A DNA stretch of 18,860 nt from B16-G9 sp964455635 (GTDB lineage Bacteria > Bacteroidota > Bacteroidia > Bacteroidales > F082): NCBI GenBank assembly GCA_964455635.1, contig CAYVWX010000028.1, forward strand, positions 1 to 18,860, written 5' to 3'. Below the pieces are notes generated by a model, which was not told where the DNA came from, searched no databases, and worked only from the letters and a program-made list of their open reading frames with translations. This document shows, piece by piece, positions 7,543 to 14,959 of the stretch; within the stretch, counting starts at the first letter, position 1, and the number at the start of each line of letters is the position of its first letter. The position numbers and the translations under genes were made by a program.

Positions 7543-8376
7543 CTAGTTATATAAAACTAACCCATAATTTTCCAACAACTTTAAAAGTACAATTACAGGT
7601 ATAATTTCAAGGGCGCAAAGGTACAAAATATTGTGATAAAGTGAAATTTTTGATTTCTTTACCCCGATAAATAGTAAAAAACCCCATTTATAAACCATGG
7701 CCGTTAGCAATATTACGAAACCTAAATAGTAAAAAACTGTAACCTGAAAATTAAGCAAAACAAGTAACATTGGCAATAGTAACAAGCTTTGTATCAGGTT
7801 AACACGAAAAGTAGCATTGATCTGTTTTGCTGCCTCTTGCTGTGTGTTAAACAAAAATCCTGTTGTGTACATTACAATATAGCGCAGCAGATAATAAAAA
7901 ATTAAAAGTACCGGAATAAATAATGTCAATTGCTCAAAAGAGTATTCGGATATTATTGATGGAAAATATTTTAACGTTGCTAAATAGATAAACAGACTTG
8001 TGGTGAAGATAAAAGTAAATCCTAAAATAACATATAGAATAAAACCCGGCCTGGCAAATTGGTTGTCGTCGTACTTTGCTTTGTGTTTTGAGCCTTCGCG
8101 TGCGAGTAACCTTAGTATTCGTTCAGGAAAAAAATACCAGATCAAGGTTAGTACAAATGTTAACAACAGCAATCCCGAAGTCAGCCATCCCGAATAATTG
8201 TTATTTCTGTTTGTAATATTAACGGGAATAGTAGTTTGTTGTAAAAATTGTTTTGTAGCAGGTTGATTATAAACTTTTGCAACATTATTTGTAGTATCGA
8301 CCACCGATTTTGAAACCGGTTGTCCAAAGAAAAAAGCAGGTTGCCCGATGCTATTTTGACCCTGTGGAAGAGCCAT
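7543..8376 (-). CDS. DUF4271 polytopic membrane protein
   Basis: From the ATG at 8376 the protein has 277 residues. A hydrophilic, Gln/Asn/Thr-rich N-terminal stretch of about 65 residues is followed by six predicted membrane segments (starting roughly at residues 68, 108, 150, 187, 210 and 245). It matches my knowledge of DUF4271, a Bacteroidetes family that commonly lies just upstream of hemD; its function is unknown. The frame can be extended to a TTG at 8418, but that TTG overlaps the -7 box of the promoter for this gene and so cannot be translated from it. It is the first gene of the minus-strand cluster. A role near the cell envelope or haem synthesis is only a guess from position. Confidence 0.78.
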   Translation of the reverse strand: MALPQGQNSIGQPAFFFGQPVSKSVVDTTNNVAKVYNQPATKQFLQQTTIPVNITNRNNNYSGWLTSGLLLLTFVLTLIWYFFPERILRLLAREGSKHKAKYDDNQFARPGFILYVILGFTFIFTTSLFIYLATLKYFPSIISEYSFEQLTLFIPVLLIFYYLLRYIVMYTTGFLFNTQQEAAKQINATFRVNLIQSLLLLPMLLVLLNFQVTVFYYLGFVILLTAMVYKWGFLLFIGVKKSKISLYHNILYLCALEIIPVIVLLKLLENYGLVLYN

Positions 8377-8415
8377 GGCTTTGCCCGTTGAATCAATATT
8401 TTTTAATTGTGTTGC

Positions 8416-8443
8416 CAAATATATTTATATTACTGAATATCAA
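8416..8443 (-). promoter_or_regulatory. Promoter for the DUF4271-hemD cluster
   Basis: On the minus strand TTG (8443-8441) and TATATTTG (8423-8416) are separated by 17 nt, a Bacteroidetes-type -33/-7 pair at the short end of the usual spacing. It would place the transcript start about 30-35 nt before the ATG at 8376. Confidence 0.55.
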
Positions 8444-8511
8444 GTTTATAAATAGGTTAAAAAAGGTGTTAAAAAAATAACATTAAACCAATAATCCTGC
8501 AAAATTAGTAA

Positions 8512-8519
8512 TACTTTTG
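8512..8519 (+). promoter_or_regulatory. -7 promoter element for pta
   Basis: TACTTTTG followed by CAGC matches the TAnnTTTG box exactly and lies 33 bp before the pta ATG. No clear TTG is found at the expected -33 position, so the box is supported but the full promoter is not. It is divergent from the DUF4271 promoter about 95 bp away. Confidence 0.55.
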
Positions 8520-8552
8520 CAGCATCAAATTTAAATATTATAAAGTAGTAAA

Positions 8553-9563
8553 ATGGAACTGATAAATAAAATTCATAACATGGCCAAAAAGGCCGGTAAA
8601 ACAATAGTCCTGCCTGAAGGAACCGAAGAGCGAACCCTGAAAGCCGCCAATTATGCCCTGGAACACGGATTGGCAAAAATTATTCTTTTGGGTGATGAAG
8701 GTGAAATTAATACCGAAGCTGTCCGGTTAAATCTTTCAAATATTGTCAAAGCCCTGATTATCAATCCTGTTACATTTGATAAAAAGGACTATTATGCCGA
8801 TATGCTTTATCAAATTCGTAAGGGAAAAGGGCTTACGCCTGAGCAGGCATCCCGGTTGGTTGAAGACCCGCTATATTTGGCTACCCTTCTTATTAAGGAT
8901 GGTAAAGCCGATGGCGAAGTTGCCGGCGCCGATAATGCTACCGGCGATGTGTTACGTCCTGCTTTTCAAATTGTTAAAACCCTGCCCGGGGTTAGTGCCG
9001 TTTCGGGAGCTTTTATTATGATTCTTCCTGAACATAAAAAGAATTTTGGTGAAAAGGGTATTTTGGTATTTTCCGATTGTGCCGTAAATCCCGACCCTAC
9101 TATAAAACAATTGGCCGAGCAGGCTGTCGAATCGGCACGAACCGCTAAATTTATTGCCGGCATTGAACCGAAAGTTGCCATGTTGAGTTTTTCAACCAAA
9201 GGAAGCGCAAAACACGAAAAAGTCGATAAGGTTGTTCAGGCTGCCGCTATGGCAAAAGAGATGGATCCGCAGTTAGCCATCGACGGTGAACTTCAGGCCG
9301 ACGCTGCCATTATTGAAGCCATTGGCAAAAAGAAAGCTCCCGGATCGGCCATCGCAGGAAAAGCCAATGTGCTTATTTTTCCTTCGCTCGAATCAGGAAA
9401 CATTGCCTATAAACTGGTACAACGACTGGCTGATGCCGAGGCTGTCGGGCCTGTATTGCAGGGTCTTGCCGCTCCCATTAACGACCTTTCGCGCGGTTGT
9501 TCCGTGGACGATATTGTTAATATGATTGCCATTACCGCTAACCAGGCCAACGGACTGGTATAA
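8553..9563 (+). CDS. pta: Phosphate acetyltransferase
   Basis: Cytoplasmic enzyme that exchanges CoA for phosphate, giving acetyl phosphate from acetyl-CoA. The 336 residues correspond to the short class with only the catalytic PTA_PTB domain, lacking the N-terminal regulatory DRTGG part of the E. coli enzyme. Visible signatures are IVLPEGTEERTLKAA at the N-terminus, VAGADNATGDVLRPAFQ (about 112-129), GILVFSDCAVNPDP (about 168-181) with the following SARTAKFIAGIEPKVAMLSFST, and NVLIFPSLESGNIAYKLVQR near the end. First gene of a three-gene operon with 21 bp to the next gene; AckA, the partner enzyme, is third. A phosphobutyryltransferase is the main alternative, but the motifs and the adjacent ackA favour Pta. 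Confidence 0.95.
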   Translation: MELINKIHNMAKKAGKTIVLPEGTEERTLKAANYALEHGLAKIILLGDEGEINTEAVRLNLSNIVKALIINPVTFDKKDYYADMLYQIRKGKGLTPEQASRLVEDPLYLATLLIKDGKADGEVAGADNATGDVLRPAFQIVKTLPGVSAVSGAFIMILPEHKKNFGEKGILVFSDCAVNPDPTIKQLAEQAVESARTAKFIAGIEPKVAMLSFSTKGSAKHEKVDKVVQAAAMAKEMDPQLAIDGELQADAAIIEAIGKKKAPGSAIAGKANVLIFPSLESGNIAYKLVQRLADAEAVGPVLQGLAAPINDLSRGCSVDDIVNMIAITANQANGLV

Positions 9564-9584
9564 ATTATTTAAAAAATTAGTACA

Positions 9585-10547
9585 ATGAATAATCAATTAT
9601 CAAAATTTAGTTTGGGCGAAAAAATGAAACCCAAAGGAGTAATTCAAACGGTTGGCATTATAGGTTGCGGTACAGTTGGCCAGCAAGTTGTGCTGCAGGT
9701 GGCCAGTTACGGAATGGATGTGGTATTTCTGGATGTGTCGCAAGAGCGTATAAAACAAATTTTTATCGATCTGGAACATCAGTTAGATGAAACAATTAAT
9801 CATTGGGGAATTACTGCCTCCGAAAAACGACTTATCTTGTCCAGGATTAAAGGAACGTTGGATTATTCCGACCTGGCTAATTGTGATATTGTAATCGAAA
9901 CCATCAGCTCCAGACAACGGGGTACCTTAATAGAGTTACGTCGCGAAATATTTAAAAAGGTGGAGCAGGTGGTGCGTCCCGAAACTGTTATTTGCTCCAA
10001 CCTTTCAACATTGATGATTTCCGATTTGGCCGTAGCTTTAAAAATCAGAGACAGAGCGGTAGGAATCCATTTTCTTGAACCTGTTGATAAAACACGAATT
10101 GTTGAAGTAATGCGTTGTATGAGTACCTCCGATAAAACCCTTGAAACCGTTTCGCGCTTTGCCCGGATGATTAACAAAAGAGTGGTCAATATTCACGAAT
10201 CACCCGGAAACATCAGTACGCGAATTTTGCTTCCGGTATTCAACGAAGCCTGCGAAGTGCTTATGGAAGGCGTGGCATCGGTTGAAGACATTGATGATAC
10301 CATGAAAGAAATAATGGGATACCACGTGGGGCCTTTCGAGCTGGCCGACAGAATCGGGCTTGATAAAATTTTGAAATACATGGATAACCTCTATGCCGAG
10401 TACGGCGAACGGAAATATAAAGCATCTCCTATTTTGAAACGTTTGGTCAGAGCCAATTTCGTTGGAAAATATGTCGGAAAAGGATTTTATAACTACGAAG
10501 GTGATAAACCGGTTAGTAATACCATCTCGTGTGCCATTATTAAATAA
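9585..10547 (+). CDS. 3-hydroxyacyl-CoA dehydrogenase family protein (altered active site)
   Basis: This 320-residue protein has the fold of the NAD-dependent 3-hydroxyacyl/3-hydroxybutyryl-CoA dehydrogenases. The Rossmann motif GCGTVG is at 27-32 and Asp50 marks an NAD-binding strand end; the C-terminal helical domain (about 205-305) includes MGYHVGPFELADRIGLD and VGKYVGKGFYNY. Ser138 (SNLST), His162 and Glu174 align with the catalytic Ser, His and Glu. Two usual residues differ: the Asn of HFFNP is Glu165, and the Asn of the PGF-x-x-NR motif is Thr212 (PGNISTR). The gene sits between pta and ackA with gaps of 21 and 19 bp. It may act on short acyl-CoAs, or have another dehydrogenase or regulatory role. 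Family membership is sure; the substrate is not. Confidence 0.85.
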   Translation: MNNQLSKFSLGEKMKPKGVIQTVGIIGCGTVGQQVVLQVASYGMDVVFLDVSQERIKQIFIDLEHQLDETINHWGITASEKRLILSRIKGTLDYSDLANCDIVIETISSRQRGTLIELRREIFKKVEQVVRPETVICSNLSTLMISDLAVALKIRDRAVGIHFLEPVDKTRIVEVMRCMSTSDKTLETVSRFARMINKRVVNIHESPGNISTRILLPVFNEACEVLMEGVASVEDIDDTMKEIMGYHVGPFELADRIGLDKILKYMDNLYAEYGERKYKASPILKRLVRANFVGKYVGKGFYNYEGDKPVSNTISCAIIK

Positions 10548-10566
10548 TGAATAAAGAGACAAAATA

Positions 10567-11766
10567 ATGAATATAATAGTTTTAAACTGTGGAAGTTCTT
10601 CCATAAAGTATCAGCTTTTTGACATGCCCTCCAAAAAAGTAATGGTGAAAGGCCTTGTTGAAAAAATCGGATTAAAAGGAAGTGCCGTAAAATTGCAGCG
10701 ACAGGGTAAAAAAGATGTTAAGCTTACGGGCGAAATACTTGATCATCAGCAGGGTATTGAGTTTTTGCTCGGAATCTTAATTAGCAAAGAGTATGGTGTT
10801 ATAAAAAGTTTGGATGAAATTAATGCGGTGGGTCATCGTGTGGTACATGCCGGCGAAATGTTTAGCGGTAGTGTTATGATTACCGGTGAAGTTGTCAACG
10901 CACTGGAAAAATCAACCGAACTGGCACCGCTGCATAACCCGCCAAACCTGAAAGGTATTTATGCCATGACGGCATTGTTGCCTGATATTCCCCAGGTGGG
11001 AGTGTTTGATACGGCCTTTCACCAAACAATGCCTGAACATGTTTATCTGTATGCTATTCCTTATATTCTTTACGAAAAGTATCGCATTCGCCGTTATGGT
11101 TTTCATGGCACCAGCCACAAATATGTTTCTGTTCGTGCTTGCGAATTGTTAAATGTTGATATTCAAAAGCAAAAAATCATCACTTGTCATTTGGGAAACG
11201 GCTCCTCTGTGGCTGCCGTTAAATATGGAAAATCGTACGATACTTCCATGGGAATGACACCTACCGAAGGATTGGTTATGGGAACCCGTACCGGCGACAT
11301 CGATCCGGGAGCCCTGTTGCATTTTGCCGAAAAAGAGGATTTAAGCGTTGAATATACCCGTACGCTTATTAATAAATTTTCGGGTTTGCAAGGTATTTCG
11401 GGAGTATCGTCCGATATGCGTGATTTGGAAAAGGCCGCCTCTCAGGGAAATCACAGAGCCCGACTGGCGTTGGATATGTTTGCTTACAGGGTAAAAAAAT
11501 ATATAGGAGCCTATGCCGCAGCACTCGAAGGACCCGATATTATTGTATTTACAGGTGGAATAGGTGAAAATGATGTTGAAACGCGTAAAAATATTTTGCA
11601 TGGTTTGGAGTTTCTGGGTATCGAACTCGACTCCTCAAAAATGAATACAAGAGGTGAGCAGATTGTCCTGTCAACACCCGGTTCAAAGGTTACCGTAATG
11701 GTGGTTCCTACCGACGAAGAGTTGATGATTGCCAAAGATACCTACGAAATAATTTCAAATTTGTAA
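10567..11766 (+). CDS. ackA: Acetate kinase
   Basis: Transfers phosphate between acetyl phosphate and ADP, making ATP and acetate; reversible, cytoplasmic. The 399 residues match the usual length. Residues seen in place: Asn7 in NCGSSS, Arg91 in HRVVHAGE, Asp148 in FDTAFHQTMP, His180 in RRYGFHGTSH, Arg241 in GTRTGDIDPG and Glu384 in PTDEE, together with the nucleotide-binding HLGNGSS and GGIGEND motifs. Third gene of the pta operon and followed by a terminator. With pta it forms the complete acetate-forming branch that yields ATP in fermenting Bacteroidetes. No sign of truncation or frameshift. Confidence 0.97.
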   Translation: MNIIVLNCGSSSIKYQLFDMPSKKVMVKGLVEKIGLKGSAVKLQRQGKKDVKLTGEILDHQQGIEFLLGILISKEYGVIKSLDEINAVGHRVVHAGEMFSGSVMITGEVVNALEKSTELAPLHNPPNLKGIYAMTALLPDIPQVGVFDTAFHQTMPEHVYLYAIPYILYEKYRIRRYGFHGTSHKYVSVRACELLNVDIQKQKIITCHLGNGSSVAAVKYGKSYDTSMGMTPTEGLVMGTRTGDIDPGALLHFAEKEDLSVEYTRTLINKFSGLQGISGVSSDMRDLEKAASQGNHRARLALDMFAYRVKKYIGAYAAALEGPDIIVFTGGIGENDVETRKNILHGLEFLGIELDSSKMNTRGEQIVLSTPGSKVTVMVVPTDEELMIAKDTYEIISNL

Positions 11767-11833
11767 TGCTCTTTTTTGGCTATTATTAAGGGTGACTTTG
11801 CGAGTTAACCTTAAACAATTCCATCACAAAAAT

Positions 11834-11868
11834 AAAAACTCCGGCTGTTTTAAGCGGGAGTTTTTTGT
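11834..11868 (+). terminator. Rho-independent terminator after ackA
   Basis: An imperfect hairpin with outer stem AAAACTCC/GGGAGTTTT and inner GCT/AGC pairing around GTTTTA, followed by a run of T. It lies about 70 bp after the ackA stop and 100 bp before the RSH start, and separates the two transcription units. The rest of 11767-11966 shows no gene. Confidence 0.75.
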
Positions 11869-11950
11869 TTATTAAAACTTTTACAAGTGCTTTTTGAAAA
11901 AATTATAAGAAAATAGATTTTTTCAAGGCAATAGCTGGTAGGTTTTTGTT

Positions 11951-11958
11951 TAATTTTG
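11951..11958 (+). promoter_or_regulatory. -7 promoter element for the RelA/SpoT homologue
   Basis: TAATTTTG fits the TAnnTTTG box. It ends only 8 bp before the ATG at 11967, so a transcript starting at the usual distance would have almost no leader. No convincing -33 TTG was found at the expected spacing. Confidence 0.4.
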
Positions 11959-11966
11959 TATCATCT

Positions 11967-14213
11967 ATGAAACAGGAGTCTGACCATATTATTTCAATAA
12001 CAAAGCAAGAGCAGGAGCGGCGCGAAATCCTTCGCCGTTACAAGCATCTTATCGAGGTGTGGCATACCCGTAAGGAGACTCAGGATAAATGGGAGGTGCG
12101 TAAAGCCTTTAAGGTGGCTGCCGAGGCTCATAAAGATATGCGTCGTAAAAGCGGTGAACCGTTTATTTTTCATCCCCTCGAAGTAGCTACTATTGCTGCA
12201 GGTAACCTGGGACTTGGGCGTACATCCATTATTGCCGCCCTGCTTCACGATACTGTTGAAGATACCGACCTTACCCTTGAAGATGTAGAAGGAATGTTCG
12301 GCGAAAAGGTGGCTCGAATAATTGACGGGCTTACCAAAATAGAAGGAATCTCCGAAACCGCCTATAGTACCAATCAGTCCGAAACATTAAAAAAAGTGCT
12401 GCTAACCATGTCGGACGATGTAAGGGTAATTTTGGTTAAACTTGCCGACCGCCTGCACAACATGCGTACCCTCGATGCCATGCCACGGCTGAAAAAACTG
12501 AAAATTGCTTCCGAAACCCGTTATATTTACGCACCCCTTGCCAACAGCCTTGGGTTGTATGATATTAAATCGGAACTTGAAGAGCTATCCTTCAGATACT
12601 CTAACCCTGATTATTACAAACAAATAAACCATCAAATTACCGGCTATAAAACTGAGCTTGAAAAACGATTTGAAAAATTTAAAGAACCTGTGGCCGAAAA
12701 TTTTGCCGGCTCGTCACCTGAAATTGAAATCCAATTGAGGCGTAAAACCGCTTTTTCAATCTGGAAAAATATGACTGAAAAAGAGTTGACTTTTGAAGAT
12801 GTTTATTTAACGCCTACCGTAAAACTTATTGTAGAATCGAAACCCGAACAGGAAAAAGTGGCTTGCTGGACTACTTATGCGTCCATTACAAACATTTTTA
12901 AAATCAACAACAATAAGCTTCTTGATTTAATTTCGCAACCTAAAACAAACGGCTATTCAGCCATTCATACTACGGTTATGGTGCCAGGTGGCTATTGGGT
13001 TAATGTGCAAATTTTGAGCCGAAGAATGGAAGAAATTGCTACCAAAGGTTACGCTGCTTATTGGAAATATCGTGATAAAAACGATCGGGAAGGACTTGAA
13101 AAATGGTTGATTCGTACACGCGAACTATTAAAGGAAGCCAACGATGAGGCCATTCCTTTTATTGATGTGTTCAGAAAAAATTTGCTTACCGAAGAAATTA
13201 TTGTTTTTACCCCGACGGGCGATTTAATACCTCTGCCTACCGGAGCTACAGTGCTCGATTTTGCATATGCCATTCATACCGACCTTGGCAATAAATGTAT
13301 AGGCGCTAATGTAAACCGGAAGTTAAAATCGGTGGATTATGAACTTAGTTCCGGCGACCAAATAGAAATAATAAATTCAAAAATTGATAAAGTAACCGAA
13401 AAATGGCTTGATATTGCCGTTTCTGCCAGAGCAAAAGCACGTATTAAACAGGCATTAAAAGCCCAACGCAGAAAATACAGAAAACAGGGAGAAGAGAAAT
13501 TTGAAAAAATTTGTAAGCAACTTAAAGCCGAACACCCTTTATGTAATGTTGAACAAATACTTGAAAAGCTTAATATTTCAGGCAAAACAAATTTCTATTA
13601 CTTTCTGGCTGTTGAAAAATTGGGGGTTAAAGATATAAAAGAGGCGCTTTTTGGGGTTGAACAAAAATCGGGATGGCGCCGTATTCCCGGTATTTTTACA
13701 AGCAACCTGCCCTTTGTTAAAAAATCGGGTAGCACGGCAAAAGCCGGTGCTGCCGACAACCTTTATTTTGAAGAGGGAAAAAACGAGGAGGAGGTCGGGT
13801 TTGTTATCCCTTCTTGCTGTAATCCTATTCCCGGCGACGATGTGGTGAGCATTAACTGGCCTGAAAAACCCATGGAAATACACCGTACAAATTGTCCGGT
13901 TGCCATCAAATATATGTCGCAATACGGCAAAAAAATTACCAACCCTGACTGGAATAAAAATCTGGAAGTCTATTTTTTGGCCGGTTTAAAACTGGTTTCC
14001 GAAAATAAAAAAGGCCTTATTCGAATTATTACAGGTATCATAAGCGATGTGTACAATTTGAGCATCCGTAAATTTGACCTGATAACAACAGGCGAAATGG
14101 TTGAAACTCAGATATATCTGTACGTTAAAGATAGTACGCAATTAAAAAACCTGATGAAAAGTTTGAGGAAAGTAAAAGAGGTTATTAAGGTCTCCAGAAT
14201 TGAAAAATCATGA
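11967..14213 (+). CDS. Long RelA/SpoT homologue, predicted (p)ppGpp hydrolase
   Basis: The protein has 748 residues counted from the ATG at 11967; a TTG 21 bp upstream is in frame but overlaps the -7 box. Domain order: HD hydrolase (about 45-180), synthetase fold (about 250-370), TGS (about 409-472), helical region, zinc-finger-like CC segment (Cys617, Cys618, His639, Cys643) and ACT (about 668-745). The hydrolase residues are intact: RRKSGEP, His69, HD94-95, ED98-99, Asp161 and Asn165 in LADRLHN. In the synthetase the Mg-binding Asp of the DxxAxR strand is Leu281, the Glu of VEIQIRT is Asn346, and the RFKDYIA segment is lost, although NGY and His334 remain. I infer that it degrades (p)ppGpp but does not make it. 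fur follows 75 bp later. Confidence 0.93.
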   Translation: MKQESDHIISITKQEQERREILRRYKHLIEVWHTRKETQDKWEVRKAFKVAAEAHKDMRRKSGEPFIFHPLEVATIAAGNLGLGRTSIIAALLHDTVEDTDLTLEDVEGMFGEKVARIIDGLTKIEGISETAYSTNQSETLKKVLLTMSDDVRVILVKLADRLHNMRTLDAMPRLKKLKIASETRYIYAPLANSLGLYDIKSELEELSFRYSNPDYYKQINHQITGYKTELEKRFEKFKEPVAENFAGSSPEIEIQLRRKTAFSIWKNMTEKELTFEDVYLTPTVKLIVESKPEQEKVACWTTYASITNIFKINNNKLLDLISQPKTNGYSAIHTTVMVPGGYWVNVQILSRRMEEIATKGYAAYWKYRDKNDREGLEKWLIRTRELLKEANDEAIPFIDVFRKNLLTEEIIVFTPTGDLIPLPTGATVLDFAYAIHTDLGNKCIGANVNRKLKSVDYELSSGDQIEIINSKIDKVTEKWLDIAVSARAKARIKQALKAQRRKYRKQGEEKFEKICKQLKAEHPLCNVEQILEKLNISGKTNFYYFLAVEKLGVKDIKEALFGVEQKSGWRRIPGIFTSNLPFVKKSGSTAKAGAADNLYFEEGKNEEEVGFVIPSCCNPIPGDDVVSINWPEKPMEIHRTNCPVAIKYMSQYGKKITNPDWNKNLEVYFLAGLKLVSENKKGLIRIITGIISDVYNLSIRKFDLITTGEMVETQIYLYVKDSTQLKNLMKSLRKVKEVIKVSRIEKS

Positions 14214-14288
14214 TTTTTTATTTTTTTTTATTTTAAATTATTATAAATTAATTTAAAGTATTATTTTTACGCCTTAAAAATAGGAGGC

Positions 14289-14744
14289 ATGAAAAATAAA
14301 AAGCAGAAGGATACTTTTGATTCGGTTAAAAAACTTTTTACAGAATATCTTGAAGGACGCGGTCATCGCAAAACACCTGAACGATTTACTATTTTAAAAG
14401 AAATATACGCTACGGAAGGCCATTTTGATATCGAAACACTCTATATCAGAATGAAAAACAACAAGTACAGGGTTAGTCGTGCTACCCTGTACAATACCAT
14501 TGAGTTATTGCTCGATTGTAATCTGGTTACAAAACATCAGTTTGGAAATAATTGCGCACAATTTGAGCGTTCGTTTAAATTTAAACAGCACGACCATTTT
14601 GTATGTCTCGAAGACGGTAAAGTAATGGAGTTTTGCGATCCCCGTATTCAGGAAATTCAAAAAGCGGTTGAAGAACTTCTGGGCGTGGAGGTTACCTATC
14701 ACTCTCTTACCTTTTACGGAAAATGTAAAAAAGACGAAGCGTAA
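14289..14744 (+). CDS. Fur-family transcriptional regulator
   Basis: Metal- or peroxide-sensing DNA-binding repressor, acting as a dimer. The 151 residues show the winged-helix N-terminal half (LEGRGHRKTPERFTILKEIY, recognition helix in SRATLYNTIELLLDCNLV) and a dimerisation half with HDHFVC at 101-106. The CxxC pairs that form the structural Cys4 zinc site in Fur are incomplete: CLED at 106-109 has one cysteine and the C-terminus keeps only Cys146. Iron Fur, peroxide PerR and zinc Zur cannot be separated by eye. An AGGAGG lies just one base before the ATG, too close to act as a normal ribosome binding site. It sits between the RSH gene and purA, an order I recall in other Bacteroidetes, and has its own terminator. 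Confidence 0.9.
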   Translation: MKNKKQKDTFDSVKKLFTEYLEGRGHRKTPERFTILKEIYATEGHFDIETLYIRMKNNKYRVSRATLYNTIELLLDCNLVTKHQFGNNCAQFERSFKFKQHDHFVCLEDGKVMEFCDPRIQEIQKAVEELLGVEVTYHSLTFYGKCKKDEA

Positions 14745-14784
14745 ATATATCAACCTTTTTTGTTTATAAGTAGTTAATAAAAAG

Positions 14785-14816
14785 TTGCCCTTCAAGAGGA
14801 CAAATAATTAATTTTG
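14785..14816 (+). promoter_or_regulatory. Candidate promoter upstream of purA
   Basis: TTG at 14785-14787 and TAATTTTG at 14809-14816 are 21 nt apart, a good Bacteroidetes -33/-7 pair. The predicted start near 14822 lies just before the terminator hairpin at 14830. Either this is a chance match in AT-rich DNA or it drives purA through a leader with an early terminator. Confidence 0.45.
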
Positions 14817-14829
14817 TTAAAAAAATAAT

Positions 14830-14854
14830 AACCCTGTGTAAAGCAGGGTTTTTT
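14830..14854 (+). terminator. Rho-independent terminator after fur
   Basis: Perfect 7-bp stem AACCCTG/CAGGGTT with a 7-nt loop, followed by a run of six T including the end of the stem. It lies 86 bp after the fur stop and is the best terminator in the window. Confidence 0.85.
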
Positions 14855-14945
14855 AATGCTCGCTGCTGTGTGGGAAAACGGTCAACGGATTGGCTCGTTC
14901 ATAAAGATAGCATTTAACAGAAGGGTTACCAAAATGGAGGGTTCT

Positions 14946-14959
14946 AAAATTATAAACAG
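14946..14959 (+). repeat. Right-end remnant of a further repeat unit
   Basis: CTAAAATTATAAACAG directly before unit C matches the terminal motif of the repeat family. The 90 bp upstream (14855-14945) do not resemble the rest of a unit, and I see no gene in them. It suggests that unit C once followed another unit or a gene leader of the same kind. Confidence 0.5.

Noticed and set aside
14203..14218. 16-bp AT palindrome over the RSH stop codon, followed by T-rich DNA, as a terminator
   Set aside because: The stem has almost no GC and would leave a loop of central bases; too weak to call.
14282..14288. AGGAGG before the fur start as a ribosome binding site
   Set aside because: Only one base separates it from the ATG, too close for pairing with the 16S tail at initiation.
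14219..14288. Fur box (autoregulation) in the AT-rich region before fur
   Set aside because: There is an AAATTAATTT dyad, but nothing close to the 19-bp GATAATGATAATCATTATC pattern.
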